A stretch of DNA of 64,000 nt from Fratercula arctica (GCA_947846985.1 CANTUZ010000001.1:31396727-31460726); one strand, 5' to 3'. Counted from the first letter of the stretch, positions 37,134 to 49,195 are shown. Program-made: numbers and translations. The notes: a model not told the origin generated them from the sequence alone.

Positions 37134-38445
37134 TCTGTGGACCATACCCTGGATGATAAAAAAAGTTTAAACCAAATTGTTTCTTAATTAATTCCATTCA
37201 CTAATGATATATTACTGGAAAAAAATAATTAGAGTCATCAGTCTTTTCACTTATCACTTGAATAATCTCCCCTTATTAGGCAAGGTTTGAAGAAAGCAAC
37301 AAGCCATTTGCTGAGCCCCGATGGACAAACTCAGATCTGCTGTGGCTCTGAGGACTGGTTGAATTCCCTATGAAAGACCATTACACCCTGGTTCCATGCA
37401 TGCAAATAAGGAGAATGAAAGTAAAAGCAACTCATCTTTCCCAGCAGCACAGTCACATAACAATACGTCTTGGAGATCTCATCTACAACAAGAGGACTAC
37501 CTGTCATCTGATGCTGTCAGCACGGAGAGCACTAGCGGTAACCATACTTAATGGTGCCAGAGGCACAGGGAAGGGCAAGCCACATTCATTACCACTTCAG
37601 AAACTGTTTTTAAGCCCATTTCAAAACACAGGTCTGATGGCATCTTCCAAAATGATCTAAAACTCAGTCTGTTCTGACTTAAACTTCCGTGATGTTATTC
37701 TGCACCATAACTCCCATAATTGTTGTCTCTAGAAGGTAATTTTCCAAGGTTCCAGGGCAAGAACTGTGCAAACAATTGATTTTTTCAGTTCTTCAGCTGA
37801 CCTGAAAAATTGAGATTGAAATGAGTTGCAGTCTCTGTCAAATGGCAAGTTTTCTTTTTTCTTTTTCTTTTTTTTTTTCTCATTTAAAGACTAGACAAAA
37901 CAATTGCAACGTAAAATCCATTTCTGGATTCAAATCTTCGTCCAATCCAAAATGCAATGTTTTCCTTTGGGTTTGGGATTTTAATTTGTTGAAAAAGCTT
38001 TAAGATTAAATTTTTAATGTTTTCATCTGTCTCTTTCCCTCCTGGGAATGAAACTACTTGCTGAATTTTACTCCTATGTGCAAGTAGCTATGCCCCCCCT
38101 TATCCTTTTGCCCTAATTGCATTTTCAGTTTAGAGAAATACTTCTCTCCCCCTGCCAAGTTGCCTGTCCTCTTCAGGGTGGCCAGAAGCCCATCACACAA
38201 GGCTGTGGTTCTCTCAGAAGTATGAATCTAATCCAGATCTCCATGTTTTGTCCTCTAAGCATGTCTCTCCTAACCCCTTTTTGGGAGAAGGAGGATGCCA
38301 GAGCATGTGGCCAGCACAGTTAGCAACATGACGTTTTCATAGCAGCCTTCACCTAAGGAAGGGACAGTCTTGGATCTAGCTAGCTGAGAAAGGTGTTTTC
38401 TGGTGAGCTAGGTCTGATGGACCTTGTCTCCAGGTTAGCTTAGCA

Positions 38446-39120
38446 AATAGGCTGAAGTCCAGGCCTGGATGAGTCCATTATCATTGACAGCTCCTGGAGA
38501 GTGGGTGAAGGACCAGGAGACTGGAAAAGGACATATGTGGGGCCTATCTTGAAAAAGAAGGGCAAAGGAACTGAAGAATTAAAAAAAACCCAACAACCAA
38601 AGAGTTAGCTTAATTCAATTCTTGGAAAAACTCTGGAACAAAACAAGCAAAAATGAAACTCTAAGCCTCTAAGGAGAGACTAAGCGACAGTGTATATTAG
38701 TCAGGAACAAACTATTTGAAAACAGTATATTTAATGAACTAAGGAAACATTGGTATAACACTGAATGGACAACCTTTCTAAAAAAAAGAAACTGTTGATG
38801 GTTCATTGTCAAAAAGGAAGAGGTTCCTTGAAGACTTTCATGAAGTCTGAGATAACCTCAGTGCTATTTCTGTTAGGTGTTTTTGCCTGTTTCTTGGATG
38901 CTAGAGGACAGAATATAGATATTAAGATGACCTACAAAACAAGCTGTAAGAGACTGCGAAACAGGCTCAGACTCCAAAATAAACTTCACAAATTGGAAAA
39001 GTGGTCTGTGAAGAAAAAAAAGGATGTGATTTAATAAGGACAGGTGCAAGATACCATATAGGTAGAAACGCTTCAGTAAACACAGAATGGGGGAGAACTG
39101 GGTGGGTCAATGGAGCTATG
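38446..39120 (+). mobile_element. ancient CR1 fossil, reverse-transcriptase region
   Basis: Patchy colinear similarity to the ORF2 reverse-transcriptase region of old reptile-type CR1 elements, judged from memory. The anchors appear in the right order. CTCCTGGAGAGTGGGTGAAG, then GACTGGAAAAGG and CCTATCTTGAAAAAGAAGGG (38491-38564), correspond to the DWKxxxxxPIxKKG block. AGCTTAATTCAATTCTTGGA (38607-38626) corresponds to the VSLTSVxGK block. AATGAACTAAGGAAACATTG and ATGGTTCATTGTCAAA (about 38797-38812) lie between. TGACCTACAAAACAAGCTGT corresponds to the ADDTKLG region. AACTTCACAAATTGGAAAAG through ACAGAATGGGGGAGAACTGG (38982-39100) corresponds to DLDKLEKWS... and the following block. The catalytic motifs are destroyed and many stops and indels are present. 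The 3' third and the tail are missing. It is far older than the other CR1 copies here. Confidence 0.7.
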
Positions 39121-40493
39121 ACGTTTTACATCATCTGCAGATGTGACCTTTTAATGACACTGAACCCATGGAAAAAACACATACACAGATATGAGTATGC
39201 AAGGGGTGAGCAGGAGGAGTTGATGTTATTCATTATGTTTCTATTGGATTCAAAGTCTGTAATTGCAATAACAGTTAGATGCTGACACTTCAGCTGGATT
39301 GCAGACGGACCCACTTGCAGGACTGGTACAGCAATCCGGCAGGAAATGCTGCAACTGCTCAGCTGACAGAGGCAGCGGTTATTTTGATGTCCGCAGATTT
39401 CCATGGGGAATGAAATGTCACCACATTAATTTTGTGGATTTTTGCTCTCCACTCTATTTAAGCCAAGTAAAGAAGGAAGCTTGCCAGCTGCCAGCATGCA
39501 GGGGAACTTGAAGTCTGGACTGCTGTGAAGTCTATTCCCCTGCACCGTGACTGTGAAGGAGAGCAGCCCGTGCAGAGTGACTCCATCCTCACCGGTGGGT
39601 GTGGGAACGTGGAGGATCAGACCTGCACCACTCCTTCTGCCTGTCAGCCAAGGAGCAGAGCAGACAACCATATTTGTAACATCTCAAACCAGATGAGTTT
39701 AACTACAGCTGCCATAATATACTATTACAGCCTCCTACCCTTTGCTGTGGTAGTAGGCAGTACTACACCTTCCAAAATACAGCTCTGCATGCTGTCTTTT
39801 CTCCCCACTTCACTCAGCAGTGACCCTTCACCTTGCAAAACTCATCTGCCTACCTTGTGGCTGCAGTGGCAGAATGGATGCCACCCTTTATCCCCAGATG
39901 TCCCCCACCCTAAGCAGCTGACTACATTGCCTAGATATGAAGCTATTCTTGCTACTCGGAGTAGCTCTCTGATTTTCTTGGTGTCCAGGGCTTGGTGTCC
40001 ATAGCTTGTCCCTGTGCAGAAATGCTGCCTGAATACTTTACTGACAGATAAATACCCAGCATGGGGAATACTGCAATCAAAACTGATAACGTGAAACAAG
40101 TAGAAATTACTGAGAGCAATAGACTTCATTTACTGGCAATAGACTAGATGATAAAATACAGCAGCAGCAATGAAAAGCAAGGAATGCAAAGAAGGAGATA
40201 ATAGCTAACTAGCTGGTGAGAAAATGGCAAATGGAGTCGTGCTGCATAGTACCTGCGGCAAGAGATTCCAGCAGTATGTAGGGGTTTTAGGAAAAGGTGG
40301 CATATGGTAAATGATGTGCGATAGGTCGATGAAATGGACAAAGCCCATAACATTTAGATATCTGCCAGGCTTCCCTAAGTCTTTTGAAGACTTTCTCAGT
40401 ATCTTTCCCTTTACTCTGACCTGTTACTATTTGTTGATGCTCTGCACTACAAGAACACACATGGGAAGCTTAGGGGTGCACACTGGATAATTT
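39121..40493. other. unique spacer, no confident gene
   Basis: No repeat or gene is recognised. The 159-codon frame at 39525-40004 (plus) looks like chance: it has no domain, and minus-strand frames overlap parts of it. Confidence 0.55.
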
Positions 40494-40640
40494 CACAGAA
40501 TGATAGAATCAGAATGGTTTAGGTTGGAAGGGACCTTAAAGATCATCTAGTTCCAACCCCCCTGCCATGGACAGGGGCACTTCCCACTAGACCAGGCTGC
40601 TCAAAACCCCATCCAGCCTGGTCTTGAACACTTCCAGGGA
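40494..40640 (-). mobile_element. CR1 LINE very short 3' fragment
   Basis: On the minus strand, about 147 bp of CR1 3' end: CTGGAAGTGTTCAAGACCAG, CTAGTGGGAAGTGCCCCTGT, then the GGTTGGAACTAGATGATCTT block and degraded octamers. Similarity stops abruptly after the CCCTGGAAGTG block. The flanking AGAGGAAGAATTTGC could be a rearranged remnant of the same element. Confidence 0.92.
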
Positions 40641-43600
40641 TTTCCAGAGGAAGAATTTGCTCATCTTTTCTCATCCTTGCTGAAAAGGTCAGGAAAAATG
40701 GTCTTGTGGGAAGACTGGTAACACAGTAAAGTTTCCTGGTGTTGTAGAAAAACCTATATAAAGTATATCTCAAGACTGAAAGTTGCTGGATCAATGCAGT
40801 CCTAGATGAAAGGGCAGCTAGGATTGCAGGCTGTTGAGCCTCAAACTTCCCTTTGCCAGGCCACACTGGGGTAGAGAGAGGGGTTTCTGCTGCTACCTCA
40901 GCAGAAGTGACTCTCGATTCAGGGACTCTATGTACTTAGTTAAATGACCACAGGTCTGGAAATAACAATTGATTAAATAATGAACAGCAAAGGAAGTTTG
41001 CAGGCGGTAGCAAGTAGTGTTTGGAGAGGAACAGGTGTGTAGAAGCAAAATTTTTGGACAAATGCCTTCCAGATGCTGCAGCTTTTGAATTTCTGTCATG
41101 GGAGAGAGCACCTATGTATGCCAGTGTTTGGTCCCATCCTGCAAAGACTGGGTGCTGTGCTGCCTGAAGCCGGGCAAGGCAGAAGGAACCATTTCTAGAA
41201 GTGTCTTCAGCTGCTGCAGTCAGAGTCTTGGTAATGTCAGTCCAAGCCTGGCAATCAGGAGCCACACAGAGGCCGTCAGGCGGGAGCCTGACAGTGCTCC
41301 CACTAATTAAACCAGTCAGTCATTTTCAGCAGAACTCACTGCTATTAACGTTTTGCAAGCACACTCCCTCTTCCCCTCGCTGCAGTTCAGCAGGGAGGCG
41401 CAGCCTGCCTTCGGTGAGGCCGTGCTCCTCCTCTTCGCCTTCATTTCACTTGGGAGAGCTGTTTGCAGAAGCTGAGGACTTTTTCAACCTGCTGCTCCTC
41501 TCTACATTTTCAGAGGAAGGAGCAAGCTCTGTGGTGGTGCTGCCTGACAGCTGCTTCCCTTGGTGGGAAGGCACCCAAAACACCCCTCGGAAAGGCAGCT
41601 CACACTGGAGGCAGTGTTTTAACGTAAATGCAAAATGTTAAGCCTATGTTGTTGCTCTTCTGAACCCAAAACTTAAGTGTTTGGGGGACTGATGGCATCC
41701 ATGCACTAAAAGAGGCAAATCAGCATTTTGCAACTCAGAGCCACACCATTCTTGGCTGATAAGTGATTTTGGAACATCACTTGCAGCAATGAAAACCAGA
41801 GTGAAATTCAGGCTTCAGCCCATGACAAGGCTCTCACTGACTTCACCAGGCTTATGTCCTCAGGGGAACATGAAAAAGTGAATAAACACAGTCACGTAAG
41901 TTGATGAATGCTCTTATTTGTAACACAATTTTTCTACATATCTTTTTTGAAGTGGATATTTAAAAGAAATGGCCAATTAGCCAGCATCACAGTAAATGAG
42001 GTTGCCTGCCCACTGACTGCAGAAATATGTTACTAGCTCAGTGACAAAAGGCAGCTGAGCCATGAAATAATGGAGCACACAAAGAGCTAAACGAAAGGGG
42101 CAAAATGGCAGTTGCAGTGATATTAGCTGCACTATGACAGGGTGAGGTATGTGAACTGGAGCAAATAGAGCTGGAGGATACGTTTGGGGGACTATTATTT
42201 TTAATGCAATGCAAAATATCCAATGACAAGGAAGGAAGTTACACATCAATGTAATAGAAGACAATTCAGACAGCAACAAAGGTCAGATGAGAAGAATCTG
42301 GGAAAAGTTATTAAGACAGATGCCTATGTGATGTCTTTTATCAAGTCCTTGGTTGGCTCTGAACAAAAAAAAAAAAATGAAGAAAAAGGAGCAACTCCTT
42401 TTGGAATATGTGGTTTGAAAGGTTAGCTAGACTACTCTAAATCTGGAGCTGATGGTTAGGATGAAAAAAAAGATACTTGCTGTGACATTTATGCTTTTAA
42501 TGATTATAGGGCAAATTCAGCTTAATGACTATATCTAATCAAGGTAGCAAGTCTAGATCTAGAGTTCATCCCAGCCAGCTAAGGTGTCTAAAATATAATT
42601 TGTCCAGACGACATTAGGATTTTAAGATTGTTTAATAGCAGTTAGACTTGAATGAGTGTCCACAGGCACTGACGGATTAGACCTTCCAGACAAAAGCCCC
42701 TGGCACACCCCAGAGTTATCCTCTGTGGGGAAGTCAGAAAGTGTCCAAAAATGAGCATGTGGAGCTCAAGTGCTTTCTGGTTGGCACTGAGTGATGTTCC
42801 TGCATCTCCCACATAAGCGTAAGAAAAATAGTCCACAGAAGCATAAGGAGAAGATAAAATGAAATGAAGGAAATGCAGCGTACATTTAGACTCTCTTGTA
42901 ACTCTGCTCCAAGGCCTGATGTCAGTTAATTTCATACAAATCTTTCACCCAACAGTACCATCAAACCATATGGGGTAAAATACACGCCACTTCTAAAATG
43001 TTTTTTTGTTGCTGGTTTCCTTATCTTTTCAAGCCTGAGCTTCTGTATTTTATGTAGTGTCTGATTTAAGAGTCAGGACAAAGCACTTCAAGATTTCTTT
43101 ATCCTTCTTCAATTTTTTGTATACAACATGAAGTTTGGCTCCTGTGTCAAACTATATCTACTTCATATTATTCCAGCTGTCGGGTGAAGGTTGTCCAGCT
43201 TTACCAGGTGTTGCAGAAAATGGACATCTCTGGCTCCTGGAAGGCATGAGGGGCAGCCATAACATCAGAATTTGTGCTTGAATGACAATGTCAGTATTTG
43301 ACGTTCATCTATTGCATGGACATGCCTACAGAAAAATGTAGCATTTTTTTTCTCTAGAGAGGGAAATTGGAGACACAGGAACTGTAAAGGGGTAGATGTT
43401 TTAGAGGGCCCAAGATCCTAGCACCCGCTTTTTGCAATAGTAAATTACACCCACGGTTTTTTATCTACAGATTGAAATATTAGTCATAAATCCAAGTGTT
43501 TTTTTTTCCTCTCATCTCATGAATCACATTGTAATGATGTTACCAGCCATACAAGTCCCCCAGACATCTCTGTAGTTGGGAGGTTTGGACAAATTTGGGG

Positions 43601-43671
43601 TGCAAAGGAAAATAAAATGGTGCTGTCCTTTTTGTGACCTCTCTGCAGGTACTGCCATTTAAAGGAATAGG
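40641..43671. other. unique sequence, no confident gene
   Basis: No gene or repeat is recognised. The interval 41.15-41.6 kb is relatively GC-rich and gives a 146-codon frame (41201-41641, plus) without a domain signature. An A-rich run lies at 42366-42377. Confidence 0.5.
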
Positions 43672-43815
43672 TAACAGATGTGAGGTCAGGACGCTTTGGT
43701 TCCAGCTCTCCTAATCTGTGTATCAGTGACTATCACTGTAACCATTTAGTGCTAAAAAAAGGATGCTTGGCAAACTTCAGGAAGTCACTCCACCTTTCTG
43801 AGTTCCAGCTTTGCC
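43672..43815 (+). repeat. MIR-like (tRNA-derived SINE) relic
   Basis: Similarity, from memory, to amniote MIR-type SINEs in order. GAGGTCAGGACGCTTTGGTT and CCAGCTCTCC resemble the end of the tRNA-like head. AATCTGTGTATCAGTGACTA then resembles the core. GGCAAACTTCAGGAAGTCAC, TCCACCTTTCTGAGTTCCAG and CTTTGCCACC resemble the strongly conserved SINE stretch GGCAAGTCACTTxACCTCTCTG. It is very diverged, with an insertion near 43740-43765. Neither a head with intact pol III boxes nor a LINE-related tail is clear. Confidence 0.5.
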
Positions 43816-45585
43816 ACCACTGAATGTATCATGCTTTTGCAGCATGTTTTTACGTATTGTAAATTAAGCAGGAGATGGAAAATCCACATTAGAATAGATG
43901 AGATCTTTGATGTTGGAGGACTTGCTGGTACTATAGTAAACTTGCCCAACATTTCTGTTTCTAAGGGTAGGATCCACATGGAGTACTCAGTCTAAAGTTC
44001 TGTTGTAATTACCGAGAAAGAAGTAGATTAATTTAGGCTGCCAATCACATCATCCTATTAAAGACATCTACAATGGATCAGAGAAATCCCACCTTTAAAA
44101 TGATGATGATGGCTATGAAGGCAATTTAGGGTGACTAGCTCAGACACAGACACCACAGGCTGTGAGAGCAGAGTTACCTTCAAACTGACACTGGCAGGAA
44201 AAGACTCAACAGCTTTGTGGACTTCACGTCAAAGAATCCTTCCAGTTTTTCCCAGAATTCAAGACCAGAAGTATCTGACAAGCTGGAAATTAACCATCAA
44301 AAATAAAATAAGGTTTAGGCTCAGGATTAGATTCAGTGCCAGAGAATAAAAGAAGCCCCTGGAGCGAGACAACTTTTGAGTCATAGATGGAGTGAGGAGA
44401 AAATAGTGGACAAGGATGGCAATGAGAGGGGAATGAGTTGAATGGAAAAGTTGAATATGGTCTTGACTACCTCCTTACTGTGGAAGTCAGTAATGGGACT
44501 TCAAATTTTGTAAACAAGCAACCTTGAGAGACTGTTGTGCCCGTACCCAGTGAAATACCAAGGAACAGAATCACAGGTTGAAATATGTGGAAATAAATGG
44601 TGCCTAGTTTGAAAGGGGACTGATGCCCTGTTGGAGGCCATGAAGCATCAGCACTGGAACAAATTGGGGGCAGGGGGATGGAGCAAAAGATGGAAAGATC
44701 AGCAAACTCAGTGAACAGGCAAACTGCAAACATAAGGGCAGAATTGATGAGGATCAAAACAGTCTATTTTTTGGACTTTGCAAAGTCAGCTGCATGGTTC
44801 AGTGACTTCAATAGGCAAGAAGAACAGGATTATTCCCAGATCTGAAGTTGTACCTCCAAACTCTCTTTAAAGCTCAGGGCATAAAGCTGCACTTTTTCAA
44901 ACTTCAGGGAGATCACCCTGAAGGAAGACTCAATTAACATGGTAAGGGATTCTCAGCTCTTCCAGCAGCACCCAATCTCCTGACCCAGGGCTAAACAGAA
45001 GAAGTAAACCTTTGCAATAGCCACATCACGTACAGTTTGAATTGCCATCCTTCAGCCCCTTTGCTACTCCAGCAAATTAAAAGTCTCACAGTTTTTCCAG
45101 AAAGATTGCATTCCCATTCAGCATGCTTGTCACGGAGGCAGGAAGGCAACCCTGCATGCCAAGGAGCAATCTAGTTCTATTAAATAAATTCATTTATAAT
45201 TTTGTATTATCCTGGCTGTGTCAGGTGCCCCTGTTCATGACTTCATAGTGTCCTTTTTCTCTCATCTCGGTATCTTTTTTTTTTTTTCTTTTCACATCCT
45301 ACGCATTATCAAAGATTTTAATAATGCATAAATCTCACATCTGTCCCTACAAGCACCAAAGAATTGTTTGACTTACTAGATGAATGTGGCATATCAGATA
45401 ACACCCTAGAATATAGTCTCATATAATTTGTTGAGGGCATTCAGGTCAATACCAAAGAACAGCTTGAAGCTTGCCGAAGCACATTTTTAAGGCTTTCCTG
45501 AAACAGGGTGTGGAATAATTACTAGATTGGCCAAGAATACAAAAGTACAGCATTGTTCACACATTAAGGAGAAGTATAAAATCAA
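43816..45585. other. unique spacer, no confident gene
   Basis: No gene is recognised. A T run occupies 45275-45288. It ends at a sharp rise in CpG content near 45586. Confidence 0.55.
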
Positions 45586-45937
45586 GACGCTTCTGAGGTA
45601 GAAAACAGCCGGAGCTTGCATGATGCAACATCTGTAGTTCCCTGTACAAGGTTGCTTGTGAAGCTACGCGAGGGATGGAACGAAATGTTATCATTCTGTG
45701 GCCTTCCCTTGTGACAAATACCAGATATGGGAACAAGACGGTACTATGGAACAGATGAGTGGCCTACTCACTACCCAAGACAACGTTTCATCAAATTTTG
45801 ATGAAATGCTGTCCTTTGTGCGAACTTTGTTCATTACAATGTACCAAAACACACCTCAAACCCGGAGGTTACCTGTCCCCAAGGTGCAACCACTCCTCCT
45901 TGAGTACACCAATCATAATAAAAGTATTTATGACTAA

Positions 45938-45983
45938 ATGCTAGTTGTTTTGGTTATACTCGACTATGCTAGTTGTTTCGGTT
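45938..45983 (+). repeat. 18-bp direct repeat, 28-bp period
   Basis: ATGCTAGTTGTTTTGGTT (45938-45955) and ATGCTAGTTGTTTCGGTT (45966-45983) differ at one base. A third partial TGCTAGTT lies at 46020-46027. Confidence 0.95.
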
Positions 45984-46017
45984 TCTCACTCAATGCAACC
46001 AAAGACTCGAGAGCGGC

Positions 46018-46037
46018 CGTGCTAGTTCATGAGCACG
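46018..46037. repeat. small perfect hairpin
   Basis: CGTGCT (46018-46023) pairs with AGCACG (46032-46037) across an 8-base loop. Confidence 0.9.
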
Positions 46038-46084
46038 ACTAGACTGAAGGTGCAGTCCGCTATTAGTGTATCCAAATCGTAATA

Positions 46085-46102
46085 GTTTAATACGTATTAA
46101 AC
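46085..46102. repeat. perfect 18-bp palindrome
   Basis: GTTTAATACGTATTAAAC equals its own reverse complement, centred on TACGTA. It could be a dimeric protein-binding site or chance. Confidence 0.97.
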
Positions 46103-49100
46103 GTGATTGGACTGATAGTGCTGAATTGGGCATCACTCAGAATTTAAACCTAGCCGCACCTAGCCTCCCACCTCAGTGAGGAGTGTTAGAACGCAAGGGG
46201 GTTTATCTTCTGTCAAAACCGCTTTGCCCCTTTTCACGCAACACAGGGTCACATTTCTCAATCTCCAAGTCATTATTTTAAATCATAAATAACTAAAGCC
46301 AGCGGAAATCAAATATTCCTGGTGAGGAAGAGTCCCATAAAGCAGACAATGTGTTAGAAGTTGACTTATCTCTAAACTGTTGTCTTTTCAAATCTACCCG
46401 TGCTTTTTAATACATATAATCACACTACTGGTTTCGGAAGTTACACACACTTTTGTTTTAAAAGCTTTGCATGCACCTTTGACCTGTAAAAAATTAGAAC
46501 AACAATACAGTTGTGTTCAGGGAGGCATTTTCTAGCTCTGAGCTTCAGGCTTTGCTTGCATAACGTTGCTTTCTTGATTTGTTCCCCTCATCTGTGTGGA
46601 TGGTTTCATTCCTCTTGTTCTGTAAGACGTAAGATGCGTGATGTGTGTCCCTGCTGAACTGGCTCCCTTTTCTCTAACCAGCCCCATCACTCTTGTTTAC
46701 TGCCACTGCACTAGCAAACAAGACCTCCCAGTGATCTCAGAAATTTTTCTTCTGTGCTTTGCAGGCATGAAGAGACAGCGGGAACAGCAGAGACATTATT
46801 GTTATGGCCAAAGGACTGCTTTCTACCTTTCTGAGTTTCTGCTCTCAGCAATGACCCACTGAGAACCCCCATGCCTGTTCCTGTTACACCCAAATGGGTC
46901 ACAAAGTCAACAACAGACAACATAATATTCTGGTTCATATTGAGCAAGTAGGATGTGGAATATGGACAATGAAATTTAGGACAGAGAAAAAAGAAATGGA
47001 TTGGCAAAAATGAAAAAACAAACAACCAAAGAACTGTCAGAACAGACAACATCTGCACAAGGAAAAACATAGCTATAGCTATTCAGTCAGAAAAGAAATG
47101 TTGGTAGAAAATCAAGCTTATGCTCCACCAGCGTCCCAGAACAAGCTCAAAGAAGTTCTTTTTATTTCTTAAGACCTGTGAATACTGCCTGGGGGCAAAG
47201 AGAGGTGCTAAGCTATGAGTCAGGCAGGGTCAGTAGGATGTGACAGACCTTTTTTGTGGCCTTCAACAAGTCTCTCATCACCTTTGCGAATGGTACCAAT
47301 AATAAAAGTGGGCCTGCCATAAGTAGCAAGCATGGCAACACTGCTCAGACTGCTGCATTCAAACCCCACAAAGTGATTGAAGATTGTAAAACTCCAGCGT
47401 GCTCTCTTCAGTTTCTCTGGCATGTTTGCAATCTGTCAAGATCCATGCCTTAGGGAGCCTTTAACTCCATGCTTGGGTCCCACTGTTTTACCAGAGGGTC
47501 AAAGCCCAAAGCACTGAAAGGTTTTCTGCTCCATCATTCTGTATTTTAGGTGGTAAGAGATATCTGCAGATGGGGATTTGAAGTTTGTCTGGCTGCTAGG
47601 ATGTTTTCTGAGAGGACCCTGCAGGTTGGTTCTCTAAACGTGAATTAATTGGAAGGATACAAACTACTACCATGCTTTGAAATCAAACCAGTCAGATCCT
47701 GTTGTGGCTTACTGATAAAAGACAGCTGAAGGAGGACAGGGAAAAGGTCAAGACAGAGAAAAGGGCAATCATTGTTTAGGTATCAAGAAAGAGTGCGGGG
47801 GCAGCACTTGGGTTACTGTGGCTTGGAGAAACTGAAGCAGCAAGGGGGCTAATCAGCCAAGCTCATTAAGGGAGGAAAACAGAGGGATAGAAATTGTGCC
47901 TGCTGCTAGGAAAGACTTCAGAGAGAAGAATCTAGAGAGCCTGGAAAATGTCATGGTGCTACTGCTGCCATTAGCTCCCGCCCTGCCTGCCTGCAGCTGT
48001 GGGGAACTCATCCAGAGGAGAATCCCAAGGCTGGGAGCGTCTGCTAAAGCCCTGGTCTTGATTTACTGAGACCATGGCCAGTGCAGTCAAGATGTGCAGG
48101 GAGTGCGCAAAAGGCTGGGGTGCTCCTCTGTGCAGCATCAGGGAAAGCTGGTCCAGGTGCAGATCAACCAAGGACACTGGAACAGAATTCAGAAGGAGCT
48201 TCCTGAGTTGCTGCGTGGTGAGTTAGAGGAGAAAGGGCTGCCAGCGACGCTGGGTGGTGATGTCCTCTACCTGGTTAGAGCAAGAGCAACCACAGAAGTA
48301 GAACCATATGATCTGAAGACTAAAAAAGAAGAGTCAAAGATTATTCTGCAAAGGTTTGCTTCTGACCTGAGTGATTCCTCTAGGAGGTAGTAAGAAGACT
48401 GCCAAAGCTGAGCGTGGGGTCCTGCTCAATAAATAATGTTTCATCAGGGTACCACTGGGGTGAAGAAAAAAACTCCAACAAAAGAACAGAAGATGGCCAT
48501 GAAAAAGACTTCAAATTAGGGCTGGATCTGGGTAGAAACACAAGCAAGGCCAGAACCTTAAAAAACTAGGAGTCCACCACCATGGTTAGATCTGAAATTG
48601 TTGAAGTGCCAAACATCAGGCATACTTGACTAACATCATGACTAATGGACAGGATCAATGTATGTTTTAGTATATAGTAATGTGCTTGACTGGTGGATAG
48701 GACCCTGGATGTGCCAGGAGGGCTGCCTGTGGACAGCCATAAAGACTATCTGGAGTAAATCCTAAGCCTGGAGCTCTGGTGTGGAAAGGTACTGCTTCTT
48801 CAGGAAGGAATTGCAGGGGAAATGGAGGGAGAAATTGTTGCACTGAACATCATGAGTGAAACCCAAGGGAGAAAAGCAAGCTTGCTGAAGAGTTCAGAAT
48901 GGCAAGAGAGGGAAAGTACCAGTTGCAGTGGGGTGACAGAGTGATTTCCCTCTTCTCTCCCTGTCTGTCTTCTGTGCCCCTCAACATCCTCCTCTGCCAA
49001 GACAACGTCTCTTCATCATTCTCCTTGCTCTCTGCCTGTGCTAGGAAGCACGGTAGTAAGGATATGGATGAACATATGGCTGGGGCAAAAAATGGTGGCG

Positions 49101-49195
49101 TGTCAATGTGTGTAAATCACTATGGGTCAGGAGAGACAGGGCAAAAGTATGTGAGGAATAGAAAGTCATGGGAAAAGAAAATAAACCAACATTGA

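Larger units (their letters stand above)
26136..38445. other. long unique stretch, no confident gene
   Basis: Some 12.3 kb in which I recognise no transposon or protein. It contains small tandem duplications and microsatellites (listed), two motif-dense AT-rich intervals (28.27-28.38 and 31.98-32.29 kb), and a local GC-rich patch at about 36.0-36.45 kb. The patch carries long overlapping frames on both strands that I do not believe are genes. Confidence 0.5.
45586..46303 (+). other. CpG-retaining unclassified LTR-like unit
   Basis: I count 24 CpGs in about 718 bp, against roughly 0.7-1 per 100 bp in sampled parts of the window, while GC content is only moderate. It contains AATAAA (45918-45923) on the + strand after a block with no long ORF. 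An imperfect direct repeat follows immediately, then a hairpin and a perfect 18-bp palindrome. A polyadenylation signal followed by about 70-80 bp of non-coding sequence resembles the R-U5 end of an LTR. I find neither a clear TATA box nor definite TG...CA ends, and no target-site duplication or primer-binding site. No protein of 60 or more codons has a recognisable domain (45698-45937 is the longest). It could instead be a CpG-island remnant or a non-autonomous DNA transposon. The anomaly is seen directly; the LTR reading is inference. Confidence 0.4.

Noticed and set aside
41201..41641. 146-codon + frame as a protein gene
   Set aside because: Serine-rich, no domain, located in GC-rich DNA. 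The start has no support.
46006..46020. CTCGAG followed by GCGGCCGT, resembling a cloning polylinker
   Set aside because: The second site is not a true NotI sequence (it ends T), and the surrounding DNA continues as genomic-looking sequence without vector signatures.
48094..48390. 98-codon frame with a GTGAGT donor-like site at 48219
   Set aside because: No matching acceptor or recognisable protein. The frame runs through the donor without any change of character.
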